Of a stretch of DNA of 64,000 bases, positions 51,865-60,253 are shown in pieces. Every line of letters starts with the position of its first letter. Within the stretch, counting starts at the first letter, position 1. The notes under the pieces are model-generated. The model was not told the DNA's origin. It saw nothing but the letters and a program-made list of their open reading frames with translations, and made no database searches. The DNA is from Planctomycetaceae bacterium (lineage in GTDB: Bacteria; Planctomycetota; Planctomycetia; Gemmatales; Gemmataceae): positions 124,001 through 188,000 of the forward strand of contig PNLP01000002.1 in the NCBI GenBank assembly GCA_013823135.1. The letters run 5' to 3'. A program made the translations under genes and the position numbers.

Positions 51865-53469
51865 ATGATTCGCCACACGCTCCGCTTCGCGTCGCGGCTC
51901 TGCCTGTTTGGGCTGGTCGCGTTGTGCGTGCCAGTCGTCGCGCACGCACAGCCGCCAGCCATCGACCCCGCCGGGCTTCCCGGGCCGCTCGTCATCGTCG
52001 GCGGGGGGAAGGTGTCGGACGACGCCCAGAAGGCGTTCTTCGACCTCGCTGGCAAGGAGAAGGCGAAGATCGTCGTCATCCCCGCACCCGCCGACGCCGA
52101 GAAGACGGGCGAGGAGTCGCGGAAGCTGTGGCGTGAACTGAAGCCGCTGTCGGTCGAAGTGCTCGCCGCCCGCGATCGGAAGCAGGCCGACGACCCGGCG
52201 TTCGCGAAGCCGCTCGCCGACGCCACCGGCGTGTGGATCACCGGCGGACCGGCCGATGCACTCCTCGACCTGTACCGCGGCACCACGGTCGAGAAGGAAG
52301 TGAAGAAGCTCCACGCCCGCGGTGTAGTGGTCGGCTGCCGAACTCCCGCCGTGACCGACGTGGTCATCAAGGGCGGCCCAGGCCCGATCACCTCGCGTGC
52401 GGGGTTCGGCTTCCTGCCGGGGTTCGTGCTGAATTACGTCTCCGACTCGCGGGCCGGAACTCCACCACTCGAACGCGCCCTGGCCGACCTGCCGGGGTAC
52501 GTGGGTGTCGCCGTTGGTGAAACCTCGGCACTCGTGATTCAGGGGCGGGTGGCTCGCGTGATCGGGGACTCGCCCGTGAACGTGTGCGTCGCCAAGGGTG
52601 CGGGGAAGCCCGCGGCCACGGACACCTACAAGGCGGGGTCGCTGATCGACATCGTGCAACTTCGCCGTGCGGCAGCGAATCGCGCGGCGAAGGAACCGTT
52701 CCCGCCCGCGAAGCCACCGGAAGCCGTGGTTCCCAAGGGCACGCTGATCATCATTGGCGGCGGCGGTTCCACGGCCGAGATGTGGGAGCGATTCATCAAG
52801 GCCAGCGGCGGACCGGATGCGCTGATCGTCGTGCTGCCGACTGCACTGGAAGACCCGCTCCCCGAGACCATCGGCGAGGTCTCGACGCTGAAACGCTTCG
52901 GCGCGAAGAACGTGAAGGTGCTCCACACCCGCGACCCGAAAGTGGCCGACGACCCGAAGTTCTCGGAGATGCTCACGAAGGCCGGCGGCGTGTGGTTCGG
53001 TGGCGGTCGGCAGTGGCGATTCGTGGATGCCTATGCCGGAACGCTCACCGAGAAGCGGATTCACGAGGTACTGGAACGTGGCGGCGCGATCGGCGGCAGT
53101 TCAGCAGGCGCGAGCATCCAGAGCGAATACATGCCGCGAGGGCATCCGCTGGGGAACACCGTCATGGCGGCCGAGGGGTACGAGAAGGGGCTCTGCTTTC
53201 TGCCGGGCTGTGCGGTCGATCAGCACTTCTTCGCACGCAAGCGAACCGCCGACATGACCGGCCTGATGAAGAAGTACCCGCAATACCTGGGGATCGGGCT
53301 GGACGAAGCCACGGCGATCGTGGTGACGGGAACCACGGCCGAGGTGATCGGCAAGAGCAAGGTGGGGTTCTACGACACGACGAAAAAGCCCGACGGCGAC
53401 AAGGATTACGAGGAGTTGAAGCACGGAGACAAGTACGACTTGAAGAAGCGAGCGAAGATCGAGAAGTGA
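51865..53469 (+). CDS. secreted tandem S51 (cyanophycinase-like) peptidase, first domain inactive
   Basis: 534 residues. ATG at 51865 gives a proper signal peptide (RFASRLCLFGLVALCVPVVA-HAQ). Two homologous halves follow: ~35-270 and ~290-525, each with a GxLxIxGGG start and a GGVWF/GVWITGG strand. In the second half the nucleophile block GGSSAGASIQSEYM is intact, with His/Glu candidates downstream (CFLPGCAVDQHFFARKR). In the first half the matching position reads VVVGCRTPAVTD, so the serine nucleophile is lost. Cyanophycinases cleave the Asp-Arg polymer cyanophycin; the substrate here is unknown. A palindrome arm (GCTTCGCGTCGCGGCT) is part of the signal-peptide coding sequence. Confidence 0.85.
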   Translation: MIRHTLRFASRLCLFGLVALCVPVVAHAQPPAIDPAGLPGPLVIVGGGKVSDDAQKAFFDLAGKEKAKIVVIPAPADAEKTGEESRKLWRELKPLSVEVLAARDRKQADDPAFAKPLADATGVWITGGPADALLDLYRGTTVEKEVKKLHARGVVVGCRTPAVTDVVIKGGPGPITSRAGFGFLPGFVLNYVSDSRAGTPPLERALADLPGYVGVAVGETSALVIQGRVARVIGDSPVNVCVAKGAGKPAATDTYKAGSLIDIVQLRRAAANRAAKEPFPPAKPPEAVVPKGTLIIIGGGGSTAEMWERFIKASGGPDALIVVLPTALEDPLPETIGEVSTLKRFGAKNVKVLHTRDPKVADDPKFSEMLTKAGGVWFGGGRQWRFVDAYAGTLTEKRIHEVLERGGAIGGSSAGASIQSEYMPRGHPLGNTVMAAEGYEKGLCFLPGCAVDQHFFARKRTADMTGLMKKYPQYLGIGLDEATAIVVTGTTAEVIGKSKVGFYDTTKKPDGDKDYEELKHGDKYDLKKRAKIEK

Positions 53470-53478
53470 CACATTCTT

Positions 53479-53568
53479 GGCGAGCGGGGCGGCGTAAGCC
53501 CCCCGAGTTTTTGTCTTTTGATTTCAAAAAACACAAGAACTCGGGGGGCTTACGCCACCCCGCTCGCC
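53479..53568. repeat. GGCGAGCGGGG palindromic repeat (full copy 3)
   Basis: 29-base arms 53479-53507 and 53540-53568, identical in sequence to the arms of copy 1 at 17155-17230. The loop is A/T-rich and itself partly palindromic. It lies between convergent genes. Confidence 0.85.
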
Positions 53569-53582
53569 AGGAAGCAATCAAC

Positions 53583-54428
53583 TCACTTCTTTTCCTTGAT
53601 GGTCCACAGGTGGAGCTTGTACTCGTCGCCGTCGGCACCCTTCACGTCGATCGTCTTGTCTGGTGCCCAGTCGCCCATCACAAAGCGGTGCGAGACGATT
53701 CGGCTACCCGGCTTCAACTGCTTCTCCAGAACCGGCCGCAGCAGGGCGTTGAACTCATTGCCCATGTACAGCAGCACAACGCTCGCCTCGCTGTAGTCGC
53801 GGTCCTTGAGGGCGTCGCCTTCGATGATCGTGATCTTGCCGTCCAGCTTGGCCTTCTTGACGGCATCGGTTGCCTCGGCGGCCTTCTTCGCGTCGATCTC
53901 GATGCCGACGCCCTTCTTCGCGCCCTTCTTCACAGCCGCGATCAGCATGCGGCCGTCGCCGGGGCCCGGTTCGTACACGACGTCGCCTTCCTTCACGCCG
54001 CCGAGCTTCAGCATCTCTTCGACGATGTCTTCCGGGGTCGGAACCCAGCGGATGACGGCCTTGTCCGGGTTCTTCGGGTCCACCTTGGTCAGGTCAACGT
54101 TGATATCAACGCCACCCTTGAACTCGACGGCCTTCGTGCGGGTCAGCACGGTGTAGTTGTTCGGCCGCCAGGTAACGCTGAAGACGTACTCGTAAGCCTT
54201 GCCGACTTCCAGGTCCGGCGTTTCGAACTCGCGGACGGTGCCGGTTGGCTTGGTGGCCTTCCCTTCGATCTGAAGTTCGGCATCATCCGCCGGAACGGTG
54301 ATCTTGAGCTTGGACTTGGCCTTCTCGACTTTCTTTTCCTGTGCGGTGCTCACGCCGGCGAAGCCGCCGGAGAAGAGGCACAGGGCGAGAGCCAGCCCGA
54401 GCGTACGGGCGGTGCGGACCGCGAACAT
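53583..54428 (-). CDS. exported TIGR03000-type domain fused to a SAM-methyltransferase fold
   Basis: 281 residues; start at 54428 with a GAGGAG site. Clear signal peptide (RTARTLGLALALCLFSGGFA...STA-QEK). Residues ~35-115 form a small beta domain of the planctomycete TIGR03000 kind (ITVPADDAELQIEGKATKPT, TVREFETPDLEVGKAYEY). Residues ~120-280 are a class-I methyltransferase: motif I VVYEPGPGDGRMLIAA, acidic GVGIEIDAKKA, IIEGDALKDRDYSEA and VVLLYMGNEFNALLRP. Methyltransferases need SAM, which is cytoplasmic, so an exported one is odd. It may be retained, or bind another small molecule. Confidence 0.8.
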   Translation of the reverse strand: MFAVRTARTLGLALALCLFSGGFAGVSTAQEKKVEKAKSKLKITVPADDAELQIEGKATKPTGTVREFETPDLEVGKAYEYVFSVTWRPNNYTVLTRTKAVEFKGGVDINVDLTKVDPKNPDKAVIRWVPTPEDIVEEMLKLGGVKEGDVVYEPGPGDGRMLIAAVKKGAKKGVGIEIDAKKAAEATDAVKKAKLDGKITIIEGDALKDRDYSEASVVLLYMGNEFNALLRPVLEKQLKPGSRIVSHRFVMGDWAPDKTIDVKGADGDEYKLHLWTIKEKK

Positions 54429-54636
54429 CGCAACTCCTCGAAATTGGACCTGGGAGGGAAACGGGTATGGCGAGACACAGTGTCTACGAAAGGAACTCGA
54501 CACGCAAGGGCCGTGTGGCAACCACGTAGCACTTACAGTCACGTTTGATTTACCGGGGTGGGACCGAAATGGGAACGGCCAACCCGGGCGTTTCCGCGAT
54601 TGGTGCTGCCGCAAAAATGAGAATAGCGATGACGCT

Positions 54637-54933
54637 CTAACGGGCATTTGTCGCCAGGACGGGGCTTTCGCTCAGATTCACTTCGTGGAAGCGGGTGCCG
54701 GTCGAGTCGTAGAAGATGATCCGGTCGTCGTCGCTCGACCAGACGGCACTGTTCCGCAGCAGGCGTGGCCCCTCGACGTGGAAAACCAGCCCGCAATCTC
54801 GTTTACCCTTGCGGAGCGGCGTGCGGAACAGTGGCGTTTGCTGCGGATCGAGGGCGTCCCGCTCGCACAGAACCTGGCGAACGAACGCGGCCAGGTCTTC
54901 CACCGCTGCACACGCGACAACCGCTTGCGACAT
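54637..54933 (-). CDS. small conserved-looking protein, unknown function
   Basis: 98 residues from the ATG at 54933 (an ATG at 54987 in frame would add 18 residues with no pattern). It has a helix at the start (AVEDLAAFVRQVLCERDAL) and a beta-rich core (GLVFHVEGPRLLRNSAVWSS, DDRIIFYDSTGTRFHEVNLS). Codon use is like that of real genes nearby. I do not recognise the family. It lies 127 bases downstream of trmL on the same strand. Confidence 0.6.
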   Translation of the reverse strand: MSQAVVACAAVEDLAAFVRQVLCERDALDPQQTPLFRTPLRKGKRDCGLVFHVEGPRLLRNSAVWSSDDDRIIFYDSTGTRFHEVNLSESPVLATNAR

Positions 54934-55060
54934 CAGGTTTCCCGCTGGGTTAGCGGTCGCCCCGGCGGGCGACGGACCCAGAATCAATCGGCACTGACGC
55001 GGTGTCGTTGATGGGAACCGCGTTGGAACGACGGCCCCGGCGCGAGAATTTGTTCCGGTT

Positions 55061-55510
55061 TTACCAGTCGTGCAACTGGCGCAGGGCTTCGTACAGCACG
55101 ATGCCGACGCTCGTGGCCAGGTTCAGGCTGCGAACAGCCTCCGTCGGCATGGGGATTCCGATCATCGTTTCCGCGTACTTGTCGCGTACACCCGCGGGCA
55201 ACCCCTTCGATTCCGCCCCGAACAGCAGGCAATCTCCGTCGGCGAACTCGGCCCGCGTGTACAGGCGGCTCGCGGGGGTCTCCACGCACCAGATTCGCCC
55301 AACGGTTGGCTCGAACTCCTCGAACGTGATGTGCCGCACGACATCGACCGCGTCCCAGTAGTCGAGCCCGGCCCGCTTCAGGGAGCGATCATCGAGCCGG
55401 AACCCGAGGCGACCGATGAGGTGCAGTCGGGCACCCGTGGCAGCGCACAGCCTCGCCACATTGCCGGTGTTCGGCGGAATCTCAGGCTCCCACAGCGCAA
55501 CGTGCAACAT
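55061..55510 (-). CDS. trmL: tRNA (cytidine(34)-2'-O)-methyltransferase
   Basis: 149 residues, the usual size of TrmL (SPOUT fold with a deep trefoil knot). It has the family start LHVALWEPEIPPNTGNVARL, then LCAATGARLHLIGRLGFRLD, GADGDCLLFGAESKGLP (as FADGDCLLFGAESKGLP) and the SAM-binding end IPMPTEAVRSLNLATSVGIV. It methylates the ribose of the wobble nucleotide in tRNA-Leu. The start ATG is two bases after the stop of the upstream gene, so the two are probably coupled. Confidence 0.93.
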   Translation of the reverse strand: MLHVALWEPEIPPNTGNVARLCAATGARLHLIGRLGFRLDDRSLKRAGLDYWDAVDVVRHITFEEFEPTVGRIWCVETPASRLYTRAEFADGDCLLFGAESKGLPAGVRDKYAETMIGIPMPTEAVRSLNLATSVGIVLYEALRQLHDW

Positions 55511-55512
55511 CG

Positions 55513-56106
55513 CTAATTTTCGCAAGGAGAACTGAGGAAATCCGCGACGTGTTCTGAATACCATCGCCCGGCAGAGTACCCCACCGATGCTGGATGTTTG
55601 ATGAACAGCGCCGGGCACTCATGCGCCTGAGTGACGAGCTTACCCCGACATTGTGTTTCGCTGCGTTCGCCGAAGCCGGCAGCCATCAGACAGCCCGCGA
55701 GTTGGTTGCCGAAGACAATCGCCCGGTCTGGTTTCAACTCGGCGAACGCAGTCGGAAAGAGTTGTCTGGAGTCAGCCCACTGTTGATCTGTAGGGCGAGT
55801 GCGCGGCCCGCCTTGAAGCGGGAACTGCACATAGTTGTAAAGCGAAACACGATCCCAGAACGCCTTGAGTTCGTCACCAATGGATCGTGTCCGACGTTTA
55901 CCTGTGACAGTGTGGTACACCCTGTTGTAAAAGCGCCAGGTATTGGGGCCGGTGATCTGTTCGGCGATGAGATCCGACAGGATATTCGGCGAGAGTTTGT
56001 CGGCAGTGGTGTACATGGACTCGCCGAGGAGGAGAAGCCGTTGGCCCTTCGGGAGGGTCGCGTAATTCGCTCCAATCCAGGGTCGAAGCGGAAGTTCAGG
56101 TGTCAT
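55513..56106 (-). CDS. possible uracil-DNA-glycosylase-fold protein
   Basis: 197 residues without signal or span. The pattern of strands and loops resembles the UDG superfamily: QRLLLLGESMYTT at the position of the active-site GE block, RFYNRVYHTVTG, a FWDRVSLYNYVQFPLQGGP loop, and ELKPDRAIVFGNQLAGCL in the middle. No canonical catalytic Asp/Asn-His pair can be named with certainty. I give this only as a fold-level suggestion. It ends 2 bases before trmL starts, so they share a transcript. Confidence 0.55.
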   Translation of the reverse strand: MTPELPLRPWIGANYATLPKGQRLLLLGESMYTTADKLSPNILSDLIAEQITGPNTWRFYNRVYHTVTGKRRTRSIGDELKAFWDRVSLYNYVQFPLQGGPRTRPTDQQWADSRQLFPTAFAELKPDRAIVFGNQLAGCLMAAGFGERSETQCRGKLVTQAHECPALFIKHPASVGYSAGRWYSEHVADFLSSPCEN

Positions 56107-56272
56107 GTGAGTGTTGGGAGAAGTGTCTAATTGAGACGATTCTTCGTGTTATACGGAACGCAACAAGGCTCAAGCGGCATTCTCTCAGTTGGTGCCGCGA
56201 ACACCGGTTCAGCTTCGGCGTTCCACGCGGGACAATGTTGTGTGGCACTCTGCATCTTCGAGGGACATCAGC

Positions 56273-58663
56273 ATGTCGGCGAAATCCGAGGAACCGGTGG
56301 TCGCGCCGCGGTTCCGCCTCGATGCGGTCGCGCTGACGTTGTTCACCGCTGGAAGTTTGCTCGCGCTCGCCGTGGCCGGTTACCGCCCGCTCTCCGGAAA
56401 CGACAACCTCCTCGGCAGCTTCGGCGACGAGGCCGCCGCGATGCTCGTGGACGCACTCGGCTGGGCCACGGCGGTGTTCCTCGGCGCGTGGTTCGTGCTG
56501 GCGGGGTTGCTGGTCGTGAACCGGTCGCCGGTGCGGTTCACGATGCGACTGATGGGCTGGGCCACGCTCACGACGTGTGCGGCGGTCGCGGCCGACTGGT
56601 TCGACGTGGGCTTGTCGCAGGCGTCGGCCGCCGGTCGCGGTGGCTCGGTCGGAGCCTACCTGCGGTTCGGGCTCGAAGACGCCCTCGATCCACTCACGGC
56701 GGAAATCGCTTTCGGTGCCTCTGTGCTGATGGGGCTCATGCTCGCGGCCGACTGGCTCGTGATCGGTGTGCTCCGCGCAACGTGGGTCACCGCACGGGGA
56801 ATCTGGAAGGCCGCAGTGTGGGGGAACGACCGCGTCGCCGAAGGCAGCACGCACGTCCTGGCCGGGTTGGAAGTCGTCGCGAAGGTGGCCGGGCAAGGGG
56901 CCACGGAACTGGCGAAGGTTGCGAACAACGCGGTGAAGGCCGCGATCCCCGCCCCCGCCGCAACGCCGGATGCTCCGCCGATCGTCACGACGCTGCCATT
57001 CGTTCAGCCGAAGAAGCAACCGACCCCGGAAGCCGAGCCCGCGCCGGAACCCACGAAGGTCGAGGACATCCCGATCCACGTGCACACCGAACCGGCCACG
57101 GTGCCCATGGTTCGCGCGGCTCTGCCCGCACCGGCAACCGAGCCACCGGTCGCGCCGCCGTATCAGCTTCCCCCGCTGACACTGCTCAAAGACCCCGAGC
57201 CGTTCCCGGTCGAGGATCACGAGCAGAAACTCCGCGACATGGCGGCACTGCTCGAAAAGACGTGCCTCGATTTCGGCATCAAGATCAAGGTCGTCGGCAT
57301 CCACACTGGCCCGGTCATCACGCAATACGAAGTGTCGCTGGAAACGGGCTTGCGGCTCAACAAGGTCACCACACTGGCCGACGACCTCGCGTTGAATCTG
57401 CGTGTGCCGAGCGTGCGGGTCGTCGCTCCGTTGCCCGGGCGAAACACGGTCGGCATCGAGGTGCCGAACGAGATTCGGCAGGCGGTGCGCCTCAAGGAAC
57501 TCGTCGAAGCGACCGCGGCCACGCCGAAGGTCAGCAAGTTCAAGCTGCCGCTGTTCGTGGGGAAGGATGTCGAGGGCCGACCGCTGGCCTACGACCTCGC
57601 CACGATGCCGCACTTGCTCATCGCCGGTAGCACCGGCACCGGTAAGTCGGTCTGCTTGAACACGATCATCATCAGCCTGCTCCTGACTCGTCGGCCCGAC
57701 GAGTGCCGGTTGATCCTGATCGACCCGAAGAAGGTGGAACTGACGCAGTTCGCACAGATCCCGCACCTCATGACGCCGGTCGTGAAGGACGAGAAGAAGG
57801 CCGACGCGATTCTGGCGTGGGCCGTGGACAAGATGGAGGAACGCTACGAATTCCTGCACCGTGCCCGCGTGCGGAACATCGCCACGTACAACGACCTCCC
57901 CTACGAGGAGATCACACGACGAATGAACCCGGACAGCGTAGACGACCTCAAGAACATCCCCCGCAAGATGCCGTACATCGTGATCGTCATCGACGAAGTC
58001 GGCGACCTGATGATGAAGATGAAGAAGGAGATCGAAGGGAACATCATCCTGCTGGCTCAGAAGGCACGAGCCGCCGGGATTCACCTGATCCTCGCGACTC
58101 AGAAACCGACCGTGGACGTGGTTACCGGCCTCATCAAGTCGAATCTGCCGGCACGCATGTGCTTCCGCGTGACGAACCGCTCCGACAGTGCCGTTGTGCT
58201 TGACGAGAAGGGTGCCGAGCGTTTGCTGGGCAAGGGCGACATGCTGTTCCTGCAAACCGGCGTGACCACTCGCGCACAGGGGGCACTGGTCGAGGACGAC
58301 GAGATCGAACGCGTCGTGGAGGCGATCGCGACCGACACGCCGAATTACGACAGCGAGTTGCTGAACCTGAAGACCCGCGAGCAGAAGGAAGCGGGGGCAA
58401 CGGACGGAGGCAGTGGCGAGGTCGGCGAGAAACTCCGCGAACGCGACCCACTGTACGAGCAGGCGGTCGAGATCGTCATTCGCGAGCAGCGAGGCAGCAC
58501 GTCGCTGCTTCAACGTGCTCTCGGCATCGGGTACGGCAAGGCGTCACGGTTCGTGGACTTCATGGCCGAAGACGGCATCGTCGGGGCGTACAACGGCAGC
58601 AACGCCCGACAGGTTCTCATCGCGCCGGATGAATGGGAGAGCCGCAAGAAAGCCGCGGGGTGA
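56273..58663 (+). CDS. ftsK: DNA translocase FtsK/SpoIIIE
   Basis: 796 residues. Motor protein that pumps chromosome ends through the division septum. Three to four N-terminal spans (~20-165), a Pro-rich linker, then the alpha domain (LLEKTCLDFGIKIKVVGIHT) and the RecA-like motor with Walker A AGSTGTGKSVCLN near residue 452 and Walker B YIVIVIDEVGDLMM. The C-terminal gamma winged helix is present (GSTSLLQRALGIGYGKASRF). ATG 56273 with a GAGGGA site. A palindromic repeat lies right after the stop codon. Confidence 0.94.
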   Translation: MSAKSEEPVVAPRFRLDAVALTLFTAGSLLALAVAGYRPLSGNDNLLGSFGDEAAAMLVDALGWATAVFLGAWFVLAGLLVVNRSPVRFTMRLMGWATLTTCAAVAADWFDVGLSQASAAGRGGSVGAYLRFGLEDALDPLTAEIAFGASVLMGLMLAADWLVIGVLRATWVTARGIWKAAVWGNDRVAEGSTHVLAGLEVVAKVAGQGATELAKVANNAVKAAIPAPAATPDAPPIVTTLPFVQPKKQPTPEAEPAPEPTKVEDIPIHVHTEPATVPMVRAALPAPATEPPVAPPYQLPPLTLLKDPEPFPVEDHEQKLRDMAALLEKTCLDFGIKIKVVGIHTGPVITQYEVSLETGLRLNKVTTLADDLALNLRVPSVRVVAPLPGRNTVGIEVPNEIRQAVRLKELVEATAATPKVSKFKLPLFVGKDVEGRPLAYDLATMPHLLIAGSTGTGKSVCLNTIIISLLLTRRPDECRLILIDPKKVELTQFAQIPHLMTPVVKDEKKADAILAWAVDKMEERYEFLHRARVRNIATYNDLPYEEITRRMNPDSVDDLKNIPRKMPYIVIVIDEVGDLMMKMKKEIEGNIILLAQKARAAGIHLILATQKPTVDVVTGLIKSNLPARMCFRVTNRSDSAVVLDEKGAERLLGKGDMLFLQTGVTTRAQGALVEDDEIERVVEAIATDTPNYDSELLNLKTREQKEAGATDGGSGEVGEKLRERDPLYEQAVEIVIREQRGSTSLLQRALGIGYGKASRFVDFMAEDGIVGAYNGSNARQVLIAPDEWESRKKAAG

Positions 58664-58667
58664 TGTT

Positions 58668-58720
58668 TAGCCGCGACCCGAAGGAGAGCGTATCACGCGC
58701 TCCCCTTCGGGTCGCGGCTA
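58668..58720. repeat. TAGCCGCGACCCGAAG palindrome at the ftsK/VanZ-like convergence
   Basis: 23-base arms 58668-58690 and 58698-58720 pair closely around a 7-base loop. The right arm encodes the last residues of the VanZ-like protein, so the repeat has replaced or extended its 3' end. Related to 36761-36822. Confidence 0.8.
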
Positions 58721-59079
58721 CGCGAAAACACCCGCAACGCCAGCAACCCCAGCGCGATGCCGAACCAGTCGATCAGAACGTCGGTTGCCTTCCCGGTTCG
58801 GCCCCAACCCATGACGTGCTGCAACACTTCGCTGGCTACGCCGTGCAACGCCAGCAAGCCCACCACCACCCAGAATTGCCTTCGGTTGAGTGGTAGCCAC
58901 GCGGCGAGTAGCGTGAGGAATGTGTAACCGCCGACGTGGGCAATCTTCGAGGCGATGAACTTCAAGTCGAACGGAATCGCTTCATTGATCGCCTCTGGAA
59001 CCGGGCTCGGTTCCAGCAACTTCCACGTCCACAATCCGAGGAAGGTGAAGAACACGACGAAGAGAAGGGCGTTCCTCAT
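58693..59079 (-). CDS. VanZ-family membrane protein
   Basis: 128 residues, four predicted spans (ALLFVVFFTFLGLWTW, AHVGGYTFLTLLAAWLPL, FWVVVGLLALHGVASEVLQH, DVLIDWFGIALGLLALRVF). The HxGxY...SEVLQ..GRTGKATDVLID pattern is that of VanZ-like proteins. Function unclear; VanZ gives low-level teicoplanin resistance in enterococci. The stop codon of mcsB and this start overlap as TGATG, so they are translationally coupled. Confidence 0.8.
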   Translation of the reverse strand: MRNALLFVVFFTFLGLWTWKLLEPSPVPEAINEAIPFDLKFIASKIAHVGGYTFLTLLAAWLPLNRRQFWVVVGLLALHGVASEVLQHVMGWGRTGKATDVLIDWFGIALGLLALRVFSRSRDPKGSA

Positions 59080-60146
59080 CAGCGGTGAGACCCAAGGTCG
59101 CGGAGGCGGGCTTTCAGGTACTTCGCACGCGCCGCGTTCCGCTCCTCGCCGTCGAGAGCGTGGCCGACCAACTTTTGAAGGTGTGCGGCTTGCGTCTGGA
59201 TGAAGAGCTGGTTCACAGCCGTCGCGGGCACGTCCTCGATCAGTCGCAGGTGAATCCCGAGGCGGACCACCGAGAGCAACTCCATCGTCTCCTCGGCGGT
59301 AATCATCGTCGCGCTGCCGAGTGTCCCCAGGGCGCGGGCCACGCGATCCTGTTCCGCTTGCTTACGCTCCTTCATCAGCACGGCGCGGGCCTGCCGTTCG
59401 TACTGAAGGATCGTGAGGATCACTTCCTTGATCTCGCCGAGAATCTTCTGCTCCGACTTCCCGAGCGTGACCTGGTTGGAAATCTGGTACAGGTCGCCGA
59501 ACGCCCGGCTCCCTTCGCCGTGCAGGCCGCGAACAGCAAGGTTGATCTTCTGGAGCGCCCGGAACACCTTGTCGATCTGCTTCGTGAGGCCGAGCGCGGG
59601 GAGGTGAAGCATCACGCTGCCGCGAAGCCCGGTGCCGACGTTCGTGGGGCACGCGGTCAGGTAGCCGAACTGCGCGTGGAATGCGTACGCAAGACGGCTT
59701 TCCAGGGCGTCGTCGAGTTTGTCGATGTCGGCCCACGCATCGTCGAGGGCGAACCCGCTGCGCAGGACTTGCAGCCGCAGGTGGTCTTCCTCGTTCACCA
59801 TGATGCTGGCAGATTCCTTGACGTCGAATGCCACACCACGCGGCCCTTCGAGCACCGCGGCGAGTTCCCGGCTGATGAGTTGGCGTTCAACGAGGAACTG
59901 CCGGTCAAGCACGGACATGCTGGGAACGTCGTGGTAGTCCAGCTTGAACGGCAACTCGACACGTGCGATCGCGTCCTTGACCTTGGAGACGATCTCGGTC
60001 TTCTGGGCGGGCGTGGCGCGGCCGGTGAATGGGTAGTCGGCGAGGTTCCGGGCCAGGCGAATGCGCGTGGAAACGACCACATCCGATTCGGGACCAGTCC
60101 CGCGGAGCCACTCGCCCAGGTTGGGGAGCAAGGTGTCGAGATTCAT
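59079..60146 (-). CDS. mcsB: protein arginine kinase
   Basis: Phosphorylates arginine residues of proteins, marking them for ClpCP degradation in Firmicutes. 355 residues, typical size. It has the ATP-guanido kinase pattern: VVVSTRIRLARNLADYPF near residue 24, the phosphate-contacting segment MVNEEDHLRLQVLRSG, and the catalytic cysteine loop TACPTNVGTGLRGSVMLHLP around 165-184. The last ~70 residues include the C-terminal dimer and phosphoarginine-binding part. A McsA-like gene lies 106 bases upstream. No clpC or ctsR is seen here. The kinase is clear; its targets are unknown. Confidence 0.92.
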   Translation of the reverse strand: MNLDTLLPNLGEWLRGTGPESDVVVSTRIRLARNLADYPFTGRATPAQKTEIVSKVKDAIARVELPFKLDYHDVPSMSVLDRQFLVERQLISRELAAVLEGPRGVAFDVKESASIMVNEEDHLRLQVLRSGFALDDAWADIDKLDDALESRLAYAFHAQFGYLTACPTNVGTGLRGSVMLHLPALGLTKQIDKVFRALQKINLAVRGLHGEGSRAFGDLYQISNQVTLGKSEQKILGEIKEVILTILQYERQARAVLMKERKQAEQDRVARALGTLGSATMITAEETMELLSVVRLGIHLRLIEDVPATAVNQLFIQTQAAHLQKLVGHALDGEERNAARAKYLKARLRDLGSHR

Positions 60147-60166
60147 CCGGCGGTTCCTTCAGTCCA

Positions 60167-60253
60167 GTTCCGAGTTTCGCGTTCCGAGTTTCGAGTTTAA
60201 ATCAGATTGCCTCGTCTTCCTGAACTCGAAACTTAGAGCGCGAAACTCGAAAC
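60167..60253. repeat. GAGTTTCG inverted repeat between mcsB and the mcsA-like gene
   Basis: Left arm GTTCCGAGTTTCGCGTTCCG... (60167-60198) and right arm ending CGAAACTCGAAACT (60222-60253) pair with a few mismatches. Same family as 14173-14281. Confidence 0.7.

Noticed and set aside
51679..53064. Open frame (461 codons) on the minus strand
   Set aside because: Antisense to the S51 peptidase gene; no family pattern.
56096..58513. Long open frame (805 codons) on the minus strand
   Set aside because: It is exactly antisense to ftsK, has no recognisable domain, and is His/Arg-rich as expected for the reverse strand of GC-rich coding DNA.
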